From: Ophiura sarsii
Lineage: Eukaryota > Echinodermata > Ophiuroidea > Amphilepidida > Ophiuridae
DNA length: 64,000 bases
Reading direction: 5' to 3'
Assembly: GCA_035610835.1 (NCBI GenBank)
Contig: CM069459.1
Span: 22,707,636 to 22,771,635 of the forward strand
In this document: positions 25,201-32,260 of the stretch, piece by piece
Numbering within the stretch: position 1 is the first letter of the stretch
Layout: every line of letters starts with the position of its first letter
The notes under the pieces: model-generated
Told to the model about the DNA's origin: nothing
The model's input: only the letters and a program-made list of their open reading frames with translations
Database searches by the model: none
Translations under genes and position numbers: made by a program

Positions 25201-26352
25201 GGTGCTGTATCTCTCTGTGTGATTCGATGGATTCAGTTGCGCGTTATATTTTGGCGGGAATGCACTCGTATGAAAGGGATTGTGATTCGAATTAAAGAGT
25301 TGTATGCTGCATTATCACATACAATTTCCCGCCATTTTATTCAGTCAATAAGATGAATATGCTTAAAAGATTCTGTCTGTTGGGTCAATGAGCAAAAGAG
25401 AACATCATCTTGTCGATAATTTTCCAATTCTTCCTATAATAATGTTCGCATTTAAAGTTAATTTCAAATTTCCCGCCAATTTTATCCACCCAATCAGGTG
25501 AAAGCGTCGAAGATGCATCTGTTTACCGCATTGCAAGTCGTTTGTCTGGTGGGTCTGTGGGCGATAAAAAATTCCATCCTGGCGATAATGTTCCCGTTCT
25601 TTCTCGTTACGCTCACTTTCATCCGGGTACTATTGAAGTTTTGTTTCTCCGAGAGGGAGCTGGAAGCGGTAAGTCGTATCAAGAACTCTTTTTCAAGTAT
25701 GGCGTTTTGATGGGTGATGTCGAGCTTCAACATCGGTAATCTTCTTGCAGCTGAAAAGATCACCCAAGTGGGAGAACGTCCTCTCCGTTTTATGCCCGTC
25801 ATACTTCAAAAAGGCTTATACCGCTTGCGGGTTTTTCACAAAATAGGACTTCAGTTCCATTCACATCTGTTGCATTAAGATTTTTACCCGTGATAAATTT
25901 TAAAAATCGTGTTCAAACGAGTATACAGTTAAAAAGTTAGAAGGGCTATAAATATGGATTATCTATATGTATATATTTGGAACAATGGTCAACATATGAA
26001 TGACTGGAATAATGGTCGTTACAAGAAAAAGGTTAGAAGGTTTGAATAAGTACCCTCGCCCGTTTGAACGCTACGGTATAGGGCTACTATTTCTACGCGT
26101 TTTGTATTCAGTAAAAAAGGGTAAACTTTTAATCTTAAAATGTAGATGTGGAATTTGATAGCTGTGAATTTGAAATAGATAGGGAGGTTCAGTTTGATGT
26201 GCTGGTACCCGGGGAAGGTGACTTGAAAACATCCCGTTATCAATCTACCTTTCATCGTATAACTACCTTTCAAAATGCTTGTCTACTCTCTGTTTCAGTT
26301 GGACTGTCATGAAGATGATAACGAAGACGATCACCAAGAAATATTTGATTGA
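5050..26352 (+). CDS. SLC4: SLC4 bicarbonate transporter, copy A (14 visible exons, 5' end not visible)
   Basis: Plasma-membrane bicarbonate transporter of the SLC4 family; by layout nearest the Na+-coupled NBC/NDCBE branch. Exons: 5050-5188, 5990-6215, 6490-6864, 8332-8551, 8948-9184, 9716-9864, 10360-10554, 11493-11849, 12838-12927, 21198-21364, 21802-22055, 24456-24625, 25498-25668, 26299-26352. They splice GT-AG into one open frame of 934 visible residues. The cytoplasmic domain (1 to about 370) contains [12 protein letters not shown] and VLPPGEWD; the membrane domain has [34 protein letters not shown] and GVFLYLG. The large third extracellular loop with four Cys is the NCBT pattern rather than the anion-exchanger one. 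The tail is short and acidic. The first visible exon starts in phase 1, so upstream coding exons must exist or have been lost. Electrogenic versus electroneutral activity cannot be told. Pairs with the inverted copy B at 39521-61240. Confidence 0.95.
5990..6215 (+). CDS. SLC4: SLC4 copy A, visible exon 2
   Basis: The acceptor TTACCAATAG is required by the phase-2 entry from exon 1; the donor is GTAAGA. Residues 48-122 are basic and Ser/His-rich ([22 protein letters not shown]), typical of the low-complexity basic stretch in NCBT N-terminal domains. The open frame extends upstream without a stop, but that extension is intronic. The exon is one codon shorter than in copy B. Confidence 0.85.
6490..6864 (+). 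CDS. SLC4: SLC4 copy A, visible exon 3 (cytoplasmic core)
   Basis: Residues 123-247. An acidic, Asn/Ser-rich start is followed by a proline run, then [15 protein letters not shown] and the band-3 cytoplasmic core with [19 protein letters not shown] and [15 protein letters not shown]. In-frame from acceptor ATTTTAG to donor GTAAGT, phase 0 at both ends. The proline run is three codons longer than in copy B. Confidence 0.93.
7300..8200 (+). pseudogene. LINE ORF1 (coiled-coil RNA-binding type) with one stop, 3'-truncated LINE
   Basis: Lies in SLC4 copy A intron 3. An ATG at 7327 opens a frame with a coiled-coil region, then [18 protein letters not shown], typical of LINE ORF1 proteins of the L1RE1-like/transposase-22 type. 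A TGA at 7729-7731 interrupts it. The same frame continues through SHRVGKP and KNRHILVKF to the stop at 8110-8112. After 8146 the sequence [12 protein letters not shown] resembles an ORF2 start, but homology is then lost. Most LINE copies are 5'-truncated; this one keeps ORF1 and lacks nearly all of ORF2, so it was probably cut down by a later deletion. Copy B has no counterpart in its intron. Confidence 0.75.
8332..8551 (+). CDS. SLC4: SLC4 copy A, visible exon 4
   Basis: Residues 248-321 (last codon split). Contains [20 protein letters not shown] and VLPPGEWD, the conserved end of the SLC4 cytoplasmic domain. Acceptor ATACTCAG; donor CAAG|GTGATC. This donor is chosen because phase 1 fits the next exon and the same donor is kept in copy B, where the frame stops soon after. 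Confidence 0.9.
8948..9184 (+). CDS. SLC4: SLC4 copy A, visible exon 5 (gate to TM1)
   Basis: Residues 321-400. Contains [18 protein letters not shown], then a hydrophobic span ending in AIAFGGLLG, which is TM1 of the SLC4 membrane domain. Acceptor ATTACAG; donor GTAAGT; phase 1 at both ends. Same length as in copy B (237 bases), with a few replacements such as Asn to His in GGLIN. Confidence 0.95.
9318..9412. repeat. Tandem repeat, three units of about 32 bp
   Basis: Three copies of a unit containing GGCTTAGGCCTGTACCCTCA TTTGCC lie in intron 5 of copy A. In copy B only a remnant is seen near 53750. Confidence 0.6.
9551..9631. repeat. Decamer minisatellite (GCGTGACCTA)n
   Basis: About eight imperfect repeats of GCGTGACCTA in intron 5. 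The matching site in copy B (about 53610-53660) has roughly five. Confidence 0.75.
9716..9864 (+). CDS. SLC4: SLC4 copy A, visible exon 6 (TM2-TM3)
   Basis: Residues 400-449. Reads through [20 protein letters not shown], the most conserved SLC4 signature (TM2, re-entrant turn and TM3). Acceptor TTTCCAG; donor GTAACA; leaves in phase 0. Confidence 0.95.
9909..10318. repeat. GACGAA / GACGAT microsatellite, intron 6 of copy A
   Basis: Long runs of GACGAA, then GACGAC, GACGAT, AACGAT and GATGAT. The open frames across it (polySer, KT, VF repeats) are artefacts. The repeat ends about 40 bases before the pyrimidine tract of the exon 7 acceptor. Confidence 0.95.
10360..10554 (+). CDS. SLC4: SLC4 copy A, visible exon 7 (TM4-TM5)
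   Basis: Residues 450-514, 65 codons, phase 0. Contains the TM4 span [13 protein letters not shown] and the family motif [20 protein letters not shown] of TM5. The acceptor follows a long pyrimidine tract ending CTTTAG; donor GTAAGT. Confidence 0.95.
11013..11400 (+). pseudogene. Non-LTR reverse transcriptase C-terminal fragment (shared by both arms)
   Basis: Lies in intron 7. Residues [16 protein letters not shown] and [20 protein letters not shown] resemble the C-terminal tail of endonuclease-reverse transcriptases. Frame breaks and no RT core. The same fragment is at the same intron position in copy B, so it predates the duplication. Confidence 0.65.
11493..11849 (+). CDS. SLC4: SLC4 copy A, visible exon 8 (extracellular loop 3 and TM6)
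   Basis: Residues 515-633. The first 80 or so residues are the large extracellular loop, with four Cys (MCAN, DYC, SGC, GDC), a His/Asp-rich stretch and three adjacent N-glycosylation sequons (NVS, NIT, NIS). TM6 ([19 protein letters not shown]) follows. Four loop Cys are characteristic of Na+-coupled SLC4 members. Copy B lacks four residues, leaving two of these sequons. Confidence 0.93.
12838..12927 (+). CDS. SLC4: SLC4 copy A, visible exon 9 (TM7)
   Basis: Thirty codons, residues 634-663: [15 protein letters not shown], then a hydrophobic span to LVGDIYTH. Aligns with the ARKLISDF-to-VG region of NBCs (TM7). Acceptor TACAG; donor GTAAGT; phase 0. The next intron (12928-21197) is 8.3 kb because of the nested insertion; copy B has 2.3 kb here. 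Confidence 0.92.
13449..17204 (-). CDS. LINE ORF2: endonuclease and reverse transcriptase
   Basis: 1,251 codons without a stop. An apurinic-type endonuclease domain fills about residues 10-250 ([28 protein letters not shown] near 151, RSDHQAV near 240). The reverse transcriptase covers about residues 480-770: [39 protein letters not shown] near 608, [12 protein letters not shown] and the catalytic FADDTT near 710. A C-terminal [19 protein letters not shown] gives a Cys/His knuckle. The natural start is probably the Met of MIHVITLN, about ten codons inside the open frame. It would make and integrate cDNA by target-primed reverse transcription. Order and domains fit the L1/Tx1 group. Confidence 0.93.
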   Translation of the reverse strand: MSSLILLLIMIHVITLNVNGLKDRAKRLQIYNWFCNQNGNVLFMQETHFTNELIVNHDIRDWPDGVSYHSCGASNARGVSILIKSSANIKVNDTHSDETGRMLMINTVIDDQKTTLMNIYAPNNMKERYNFYTKMFKKIDQHVPDDHALVLGGDFNTCLNQAEDKEGGIMCVNKDATYLNAEINKRNLLDIWRTFNPSKRQYTYRQKTPLVRTRIDFILVSKNLVDVVNSCDIRPSVRSDHQAVSLKFQINTEKRGPGNWKLNTSVLNDVAYVKGIQDIIHGVNEKAESINDDHLLWEYCKVQIREFSVRYCVTKQQQKRQVEKNLVSYLKGLNAICFPDISVVNEIDRVNGILDKMYENTVKGQIVRSRTRWYEEGEKSSAYFLGLEKFHATKKSITKLKLPDDSLLTKQSDIMKEEERFYTNLYTSANVDSDNIKGYLNSTTFPKILTEEEQGKCEGLLTHNECKEAVDQLRPGKSPGCDGIPAEFYKVFWNCISTLVINSLNCCFEKGNMSPTQRRAIISLIYKKGDKLQLKNWRPISLLNTDYKIMSVVLANRLKKVISKIIHTDQTGYIKGRYIGTNIRLIDDVINLCINENKSAAILFVDFEKAFDTVEWNFIVQTLQKFNFGPSFINWITVMYNNIESSVLNLGWKSKFFRLSRGLRQGCPLSALLFVVVSEVLALNIRQDKTISGIVIDDNDEEKCEARISQFADDTTLFCATKESLDSMLKIINTFGYFAGPKINVEKTQGLAFGHFVKHNSVKWPTENVKSLGVYFGHNMTECYKSIWQEKKDRLIRILNSWYRRKLTLYGKATIIKCLGISNLTFLMSCLPVPENFTNEVNSIIFNFLWNKKPEKIKRKTLIRNYNMGGIKMCDFKSQCIALKCIWLKRYMYDDDSKWKCLFKRYLNAHGPNFLILNMNFVEAKNAPSLIGLPTFYSDLVKAWHNLDNDYRNLPINDSLRVKSHIIWGNDLIMHNGKTLYFKHWIDSDIIYINDLINNDGIISTTYILDKLKNKHNWIAELFIIFKSIPKNWLALLKANNMPIEISTRLRTSCIYVNKKRVNIMYWQSRCIYVHVVKKFTVVPIIQKRWAQELSTSPKWDDIWTMKTILEKERKLAEFNYKLLYRIIATKANLYKWNKANSPNCFECNTSDDYLHSFIACPLSKSFWVHFKRFIISNNIPCPEISLKIIVLGYKPDNQNVLNVMLNRMLSLASFTLYRSRHMKITDNKNVDVFKWFLYELKWRISILRHR
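17250..20235 (-). pseudogene. LINE ORF1 (zinc-knuckle nucleic-acid-binding protein) split by a hAT-like insert
   Basis: The first part (20235-19509) has an RRM-like region and CCHC-type knuckles ([30 protein letters not shown]). The second part (17677-17250) is a basic, Ser/Asn-rich C-terminal region. They are separated by a 1,824 bp insert with a duplicated target. Skipping the insert and one target copy, the frames meet in register (DIE then RSS) and total 385 codons including the stop. The apparent frame running on to 19399 is element terminus, not ORF1. The C-terminal part was an intact ORF1 end before the insertion. Confidence 0.88.
17685..19508. mobile_element. hAT-like non-autonomous foldback element, 1,824 bp
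   Basis: Termini CAGGGACAATCGAATGGAGG and the inverted CAGGGACAATCAAATGGAGG; target duplication GTTCAAT at 17678-17684 and 19509-19515 (7 of a probable 8 bp). CAGGG ends and an 8-bp target fit the hAT superfamily. Interior arms are also inverted (18196-18243 with 19264-19304; 18279-18375 with 19092-19192), so the whole element can fold back. No transposase seen. Confidence 0.85.
21198..21364 (+). CDS. SLC4: SLC4 copy A, visible exon 10 (loop and TM8)
   Basis: Residues 664-719. A loop with [14 protein letters not shown] matches the NBC pattern TSPxRGWFVPPFG. The hydrophobic span [19 protein letters not shown] follows. Acceptor CTTATAG; donor GTGAGT; leaves in phase 2. Confidence 0.93.
21802..22055 (+). 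CDS. SLC4: SLC4 copy A, visible exon 11 (TM9-TM11)
   Basis: Residues 719-804. Contains [14 protein letters not shown], a highly conserved SLC4 motif, then two hydrophobic spans, PGVKPKL and DQRVTNF. Acceptor CTCTTTAG; donor GTAAGG; phases 2 in and 1 out. Confidence 0.95.
22239..23182. mobile_element. Mariner-type MITE with long TIRs, 944 bp
   Basis: TA-flanked. Termini CAGGGTAAGTCAAAAAACAT and, inverted, CAGAGTGAGTCAAAAAACAT, with similarity extending through TTGTGCACGATTTGAAACG. A second inverted pair lies further in (CTGTGGCAAGTTTTGTAAAC). Copy B lacks it near 43470. No transposase frame. Confidence 0.85.
23208..23418. repeat. Poly-G tracts
   Basis: G runs at about 23208-23218 and 23387-23417 in intron 11 of copy A. 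They are prone to sequencing error and to DNA secondary structure. Confidence 0.8.
23850..24146. repeat. Polypyrimidine tract (TTTCC-rich)
   Basis: About 300 bases almost purely C/T on the + strand, between exons 11 and 12 of copy A. The Phe/Ser-rich frames across it are spurious. Confidence 0.9.
24456..24625 (+). CDS. SLC4: SLC4 copy A, visible exon 12 (TM11-TM12)
   Basis: Residues 804-860. [17 protein letters not shown] and [19 protein letters not shown] match the family pattern IPMPVLYGVFLYMG...LLLMPxKHQPD. Acceptor TTATGCAG; donor GTGAGT; leaves in phase 0. Confidence 0.94.
24648..24851. mobile_element. TTAA-flanked MITE in intron 12 (both arms)
   Basis: TTAA at 24644-24647 and 24852-24855; inverted ends CCCCTGAGAACTACCTGCC and, complemented, CCCCTAAGCAATAACTGCC. 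A shorter relative sits at about 42142-42237 in copy B, so it predates the duplication. Confidence 0.7.
24931..25030. repeat. Hairpin MITE in intron 12, copy A
   Basis: AGCACTCAGCATACTCCAC at 24931 pairs with GTGGAGTATGCTGAGCGCT ending at 25030. A counterpart lies at about 41677-41827 in copy B. Confidence 0.65.
25498..25668 (+). CDS. SLC4: SLC4 copy A, visible exon 13 (TM13-TM14)
   Basis: Residues 861-917, 57 codons, phase 0. [17 protein letters not shown] begins the last two membrane spans, ending in [17 protein letters not shown]. Matches RRVHLFTFLQVLCLALLW of NBCs. Acceptor CAATCAG; donor GTAAGT. Confidence 0.94.
26299..26352 (+). CDS. SLC4: SLC4 copy A, visible exon 14 (C-terminus and stop)
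   Basis: Seventeen codons plus TGA after acceptor [23 protein letters not shown]. The tail is short and acidic, without the long Lys-rich or PDZ-type tails of vertebrate NBCs. In copy B the TGA is TGT and the frame runs five residues further. A possible AATAAA lies at 26950-26955. Confidence 0.88.
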   Translation: MDCHEDDNEDDHQEIFD

Positions 26353-26575
26353 GACAACAGACTGTGACCTTCCGGAGGCACTATCTTTACATCCTGTAAT
26401 ACGGGTCAGGAAGAGATGTGACCTTCAGGAAGCACTACCTTTCATCCTGTAATGCGGGTCAGGAAGAGATTATTAAGAAACTTTTTTTTTCAGAATCTTT
26501 TTTGGTCTATTGCTTTTACTTTAAGAAGTCAATCTTTGTTGGTGTCTCCTGCGATCTCATTTCAAGTCTACATCA
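26353..26575. other. 3' end of homologous arm A, with a duplicated 54-bp block
   Basis: After the copy A stop, GTGACCTTCCGGAGGCACTA and GGGTCAGGAAGAGAT occur twice (26363-26470). The same doubled block follows the copy B stop (39425-39535), and homology continues to about 26575 / 39305, where it ends. Probably 3' untranslated sequence. Confidence 0.7.
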
Positions 26576-27045
26576 AGTCCGGGTTTCGGATAAGTTCAAA
26601 TTAATCCTATTCTAATTAAGAACATTTAAATATAAAAGTTCAGACCCAGTGTTTTTAGTGCAGTGGCAAATGGCTATCACTTCAGGAGGTCAATCTTGTT
26701 TGGTCTCTTCTGTGATCTCATTTCAAGTCTACCTCAGGTCCAGATTTCGGAGAAATTCAAATTAAGCTTATTTGAAGGAAGTAACATTATACTATGAAAT
26801 AACGTAGTATATTCGGACGCAGTTTTTGTAAGAGGAGCAGTGGCAAATTGATATCGCATCAAGAGGTTCATTTTGGTCTCTCCTTTTTGGTCCTGGTTTC
26901 GGAGATCTTTTTAATATTTCAAATAGCCTATATCAATGAAGGAATTCTAAATAAACATTTGAAGATTAAATGGCATGTTCGGACGTAGTGTTTGTATGCA
27001 GTGGCAAATTGCCATTACCTCAAGTGGCCAGTCCGTAGTATTTTA
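26500..27045. repeat. Tandem array of about 165 bp units downstream of copy A
   Basis: Three to four imperfect units share CAATCTTGTTTGGTCTCT, TCTCATTTCAAGTCTAC, TTTCGGA and CAGTGGCAAAT (near 26520, 26690, 26870 and 27000). Only the first unit is seen on the copy B side. Confidence 0.75.
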
Positions 27046-27066
27046 TACACAACATATTACCTCATA

Positions 27067-29288
27067 CACTCTCAGAACAAAGGTTAAAAATTTTAACCAA
27101 CGGGAGATTACCAGGTGAACCACACATTTGGTTGGTTAAAACCGTAACCAACGGCTGTTGGTTAAACTTTAACCTATGGTTGGTTACAATTTTTAATCAT
27201 TTGTTGGTTAATATGTTTTAACCAACAGTAGTTGGTTAATAAATGTTGGTTAAACTTTTATTTTTTTGCTAAACTTATTGATGTTTCATTGGCCCAATAT
27301 TGGCTTTCAATATTGGCGCCCACCCGTGGCCAGGCCAACTTCGGGACCGGACAAGGCAAAGGACAAGGCACAAGATCCTAGCCAAAAGGCCGGGAAGCGG
27401 CGCTATATAAATACCAATAATGTATGAAGCGATAACTTGTAACAACGGCCGCAATTTTTAGACCACGTCAGAATTTGTATAAGAAATCAATCGTGTTATT
27501 TTCCGACTCTGGTATATTGTGCCCATTATTGGACCAATATTGGTTGCCAACATAATGCCAATTTAAGAGCGCCAATGTAAAACCAATATTGTGGCCCAAT
27601 ATTGGTTTGGCAACATGATGCCAATTGAAGAGCGCCAATGTAAACCATTATTATTCCGTCCTATTCATTTACATAGAGCTTTGAACTCGAGTTACTCATG
27701 TATTGGACTGTATTTGTAAGTTTAAAAATCGGTCATCCGATTTTTTTTACTGTATTGGACAGTTTGGAACAAGAGCTGTTGATTGGTTCAATGTTATTGC
27801 TGGATTGACCCATACATTTGAAAGGTGTGAAACTGTAATTTGTAGTTGGAACTTTTCATAACTGATGTCGGATAAATAATTGCCATATTTGTATATTTTC
27901 TATAAAGAAACAAAAATATGATGATTGATATATTTTAACACGAGCCTAGAATGATAATTTTGGTATTTTTGGATGTGAAACATGTTGAAAACCTATCTTC
28001 TTTACTAGTTAATTAGCCCCTATAATATAATCCCCTATTTAACACAATGGAATAGTCCATACATCCTGTGAAAAAAGTAAACAAAGATGGCCGACACTGT
28101 GGTAACATTTTGTGTGGAGAGAAGTTTCCATCAGAATTACTCATGAAAAGGGTAGATACAATAAACATGGATCAGGTTAATTAATACAAATAGTGTGAAA
28201 TACCCTTAGGCTACAAATATTGTACTTTTGGTCTTTTGATAGTGGGTTTAAGGAGAATTTATAGCCTTTTTACTAGGCCTAAAAGTAAACCACTTATTTT
28301 TATTTCCGATTTTTGTGCTGGCATTTTTAGCCTTAAATTCCCTCAATATTTCCATGATGTTTACACATTCCAATGAAAAAATCAAATAACAATGATATAG
28401 TAAGTCATTTAAAACACATTTTGATAGCATTTTTACAGTTTTCTTGTTGTAGTTCCAGAACAAAATACACCCAAATAAGCTTAGGCTGATTTGTGTGCAG
28501 GCCTAAGTCTAGGCTCATGATTTACCAGTCAAAATGAGCCAGTGTCTTATTTATCGATGCGTTAACATTACTTTTGGGTATATTGCAATGTAACACAGAT
28601 GCAAAACTGCAACAGTCACCCCACTTTGAATTTAAAAGAGAGCCCTGGTGATGATATGATGCTAGCGTGACTAGGCCTAGCCTATACTTCATAGGATTTT
28701 ATGACTATCCTGTTTCATATAAATCACTGTGCCGGGCACTGTGCATTTATTTAACAAGCATAGATGTCCCATCTTTAATTAGAGTCAGATTCTCAAAACA
28801 TAATAATGTTAATATTGGATTCCTTTTTTCGGGCGATACAGTGAAAATTGGTTTCGCCTTGAAAAAATCGGACTCGCCTACGGCTCGTCCGATTTTTTTT
28901 TTCAAGGCTTAACCAATTTTCACTGTATCGCCCTCAAGTCATCCAATATTATACCAATATTGGTCCAATATCGGGCACAATATACCAGGGGCGGAAAATA
29001 ATACGATTGATTTCATATAAAAATTCTGACGTGGTCTAAATAATATGCGCAAAATATTTTCTCGCCATTGAAATTCTTTGGCGGGAATCTTGTTATGACC
29101 TATTGTTGGTTAAAATTATGATGCCTTAACCAACGTTGAATAAACTAAAAATGAATTATATTTTTACTCTTTAACCAACGCAGTATTAAAAGTAATTATT
29201 AACCAACGCTTCATTTTTAACCAATGTAGTATACTTTTTAAACAATATTCTTTTAACCCATGGTTTTTTAATACCTGTTCTGAGAGTG
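27067..29288. mobile_element. Foldback DNA element, 2.2 kb, TA target
   Basis: TA at 27065-27066 and 29289-29290; inverted ends CACTCTCAGAACA. Next to each end is a cluster of GTTGGTTAAA / TTTAACCAAC words. Further inward a second inverted pair is found (CAATATTGG words; GACCACGTCAGAATTT at about 27470 with its complement near 29035). No transposase seen; the interior frames are short and unrecognised. Confidence 0.82.
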
Positions 29289-29469
29289 TAGCACCTCCCC
29301 GCTTCATGAATTTCATATATGTTGCTATTAATCGACTTTAAATAATTGATTATAATGATATCTATAATAAAATAACATGGGAAGTTTTACCATGTGAATA
29401 ATGAGTATCATATCGAATTAACATATAATTCAAATCATTAACTATTTATATAATATTGAATGGCTTTGA

Positions 29470-29899
29470 GGGTGCTACAAGAATATTTTGCACTCGCTAT
29501 AAGATCATTACGCTACAAGGCCCGCTTAGCAGCACTATAAATTGTTGCCCTAAAAACCGGCAACAAATTTAAATATTCGCCTTCCATCAAAACTGGTTGC
29601 TATAAATGACATAATTCTCGTGTGCAACCAACGGCTGTATTGCAATGCCCATTGAGTAGTTTAAACGCTTGAGCATGGATGTAATTTGCAACATAATGGA
29701 AACTCACCCATGCAGTTAGCAAGAAGTACTGCTCGAATTTAAATATACAACCAGGTAATCCTCTCGTAGTAATTGATAACAATAGGTTTACTAGACCGAA
29801 TTAATAGCGCTCCTATGCGGGCAATTTATGTCATGTATTGCACTTGTCTCCAACTCGTGCAATATTGCTAACAGCGAGTGCAATATTCTTGTATCACCC
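29470..29899. mobile_element. TIR element of 430 bp hosting a second MITE
   Basis: GGGTGCTACAAGAATATTTT begins at 29470; its near-complement ends with TTCTTGTATCACCC at 29899. Inside lies the MITE at 29520-29822. Confidence 0.72.
29520..29822. mobile_element. MITE, 303 bp (GCCCGCTTAGCAGC ends), copy 1
   Basis: Inverted ends GCCCGCTTAGCAGCACTATA and GCCCGCATAGGAGCGCTATT. A second copy in the same orientation is at 37377-37678. Both contain the same 60-codon spurious frame (MLSITTRGLPGCIFKFE). Confidence 0.82.
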
Positions 29900-30357
29900 G
29901 AAAACAAGCTATTCAATATTATAGTGATTATTTATATCAGGCTTTTACCCATAAAAATAGTAGCATTCACCCGTCTTAGTTGAGCGTAGAATAGGTATAT
30001 CCTGCTACAGTAAGCTTACCGGCAACTCTTTAAACTTTTGCTTGGCCCTTTTCTTGGAGATACGCCCGGCAAATGTTGACCCTGTTTCTTGTTAATTTTA
30101 TTGTGCTGGAGGAATCTTTATTTCGCAAAAGCTAGTTAAATTCCTCATTTTTTTAAATATTTTTTGAATATTCGTAACAAACAAATATGGGTATGAGACT
30201 AGAAAATATTGGTCGACAAATATTTTCGACCGACCCTACTTGACAGGTCCGTCCGCCCGTAAAACAGGGAGGGGGTTTCGTCGCCTAAAGCTACTTTGTA
30301 ATACAGTTTCTCTTAGTTTAAAAAGGCCTCCACAAATTTAATTTATTTATCTATATA

Positions 30358-31039
30358 CAGGGTGTATCAAAAAAATTAGGACACTTTTTGATGATGGTTT
30401 AAATCCTTGTTAACTCACTGAAGCATGACCAATTTTTATTTCAATGTAAAGTACAACCGATAAAGATAAAATCCTGAAGAGATGAGAAAAATCCATCATT
30501 AATTAAGGAAATTGTGACCTATTAGGCAAGGCAATCTATTTTGTAGTATGTACAATGGTCATTCACACAGTAACAGTAGAGTAACATAAACGCGCACACT
30601 ATTTATGCCAATATCATGGTAATGAACCATCTACAGTGGGTTCGAGAACTTTTTTAATTTGCACAGAATATGCATGCATCTGATATGTGGATTATTTAGC
30701 CAGTATTGATTTGTGCCAGAATTAAATGGATTACCAAACTAATCTTTGCTATTGACTGATAAATTATTTTCTATGTTTATAATTATTGTAACGTCTTGAA
30801 ACGTAAACCATGTTATTTACTGGTCTATACATGTAAATCCCATTGTACAAACCAGTAAATGACATGGTTTACGCAAATTATGCTAGTTTTCTTATTTTTC
30901 ATCGGATTGATCTCACATTTTCAGGATATCATAATAATTAATTGGGCTTTACATTGAGACTAAATTGGTCATGGTTCAATGATAATAACAAGTATTACAC
31001 CGTCACGAAAAAGTGTCCTAATTTTTTTGATACACCCTG
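30358..31039. mobile_element. Mariner-like MITE, 682 bp
   Basis: TA-flanked; perfect inverted ends of about 32 bp beginning CAGGGTGTATCAAAAAAATT. CAGGG ends and a TA target fit Tc1/mariner elements. An internal palindrome (TTTACTGG...CCAGTAAA) lies near 30820-30875. No transposase. Confidence 0.9.
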
Positions 31040-31041
31040 TA

Positions 31042-31970
31042 TTAAAAACTTTCAATATCACGACTTTTCAAATTTGAATACAATTCATAAAAAATCTAAT
31101 CCTAATTACACGCACTTAATCAGTTTAACTTCCTTCATTTTCAGATCAATATGGATTGCATCCGGCATTAAGTTCGATTGCGCAATAATCACTACAGAAC
31201 ATGGAAGTATGCTCTATGGGAAGCTAATGGCCCTGTCATACCTACGGCCAGCGATTGCACTGCGCTCAAAAGTATCAAAATATGAATAATTCGCAGTGAG
31301 AGCGCGGAAAACTGTCCGAAATTGTCAATTTTTAAATCAAGGTCACTAAAACCATCGATCAGGCCGGCGCTTGCACTACGCTGAAACATTATCAAAACGA
31401 CAAGCCAAGCGCATCAAGGTCTCAAAGAACGTGCGAGGGTCCCCATGGTCGCTTGAGCGTCAGTGCACCACGGAGGTCCGGCGTGCTGTTCAGAGCGCTG
31501 CCCTTGCAGTAGACCAGCCAAAGGCAATAAATATAAATGTGCTTTAAAATAATTTATCACGGCATTTTTTGTTACAGCTTGACACCCAGGCTAATTCAAG
31601 TCCTTAAATAGTTAGCTTTCGAATGAAGGGGGGGTGACAAAAATATAAATCGATTTTTGAGCCGTTTTCAGCATAAAAAGACAATTTTTGGGAAAAAAGT
31701 ATGTTTTTGCGTTTTCTGTATACATTTTATCTTTGAACAATTCACTATCCACCACTAATAAGTTCGACGTCGTTTAATGTATATTTAAGGAATAATTCGT
31801 ACCTAAGCTGCTAAAATATAAAGAAAATAAAGGCACAAGGCATGCAAGGGAGTACATTTATAAGGGCACTTTTCTCAGTTTTATAGTTTTATTTGCCACT
31901 TGTATTCGCTAGTTGATTAATCTATCACATGATGCTTGATTAAATCAACAAACTAGTTTGACATGACATG
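31042..31970. other. No gene or repeat family recognised
   Basis: Mixed-composition sequence between the mariner-like MITE and the next repeat. Segment 31413-31548 is more GC-rich and is followed by AATAAA near 31530, but no convincing coding frame was found. Confidence 0.4.
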
Positions 31971-32090
31971 ACATGGTCTATGACATTTATGGATATTTTT
32001 ATGATGACAAATAGGGTAAAATTTAACATTAAAGGGGCATTCAAGGGTTATTTAACATGGGTGTATAGAATGACTAATAGTGAATTAGAG

Positions 32091-32260
32091 GCGTATCTAG
32101 GCGGAGTCTTCCATGCCCCCCAGGACTCCCTAAACCAACTTTTTGAACTTATTTTCATGGTCCTAAAATATATTCAGGGTGTTACCAAGATTAATTTTGG
32201 TTTTCTAAAGGGTTATTCAATATGGCACCCAAAATGGCACCCAAAATGATCAAATCTCAT
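32091..32260. repeat. Dispersed repeat, also at 61997-62170
   Basis: GTGTTACCAAGATTAATTTT, AAGGGTTATTCAATATGGC and GATCAAATCTCATAAAA recur, slightly changed and in the same orientation, near 62070-62165. Family unknown. Confidence 0.65.

Noticed and set aside
29600..29782. 60-codon frame MLSITTRGLPGCIFKFE found twice
   Set aside because: Both copies are the interior of the same non-coding MITE.
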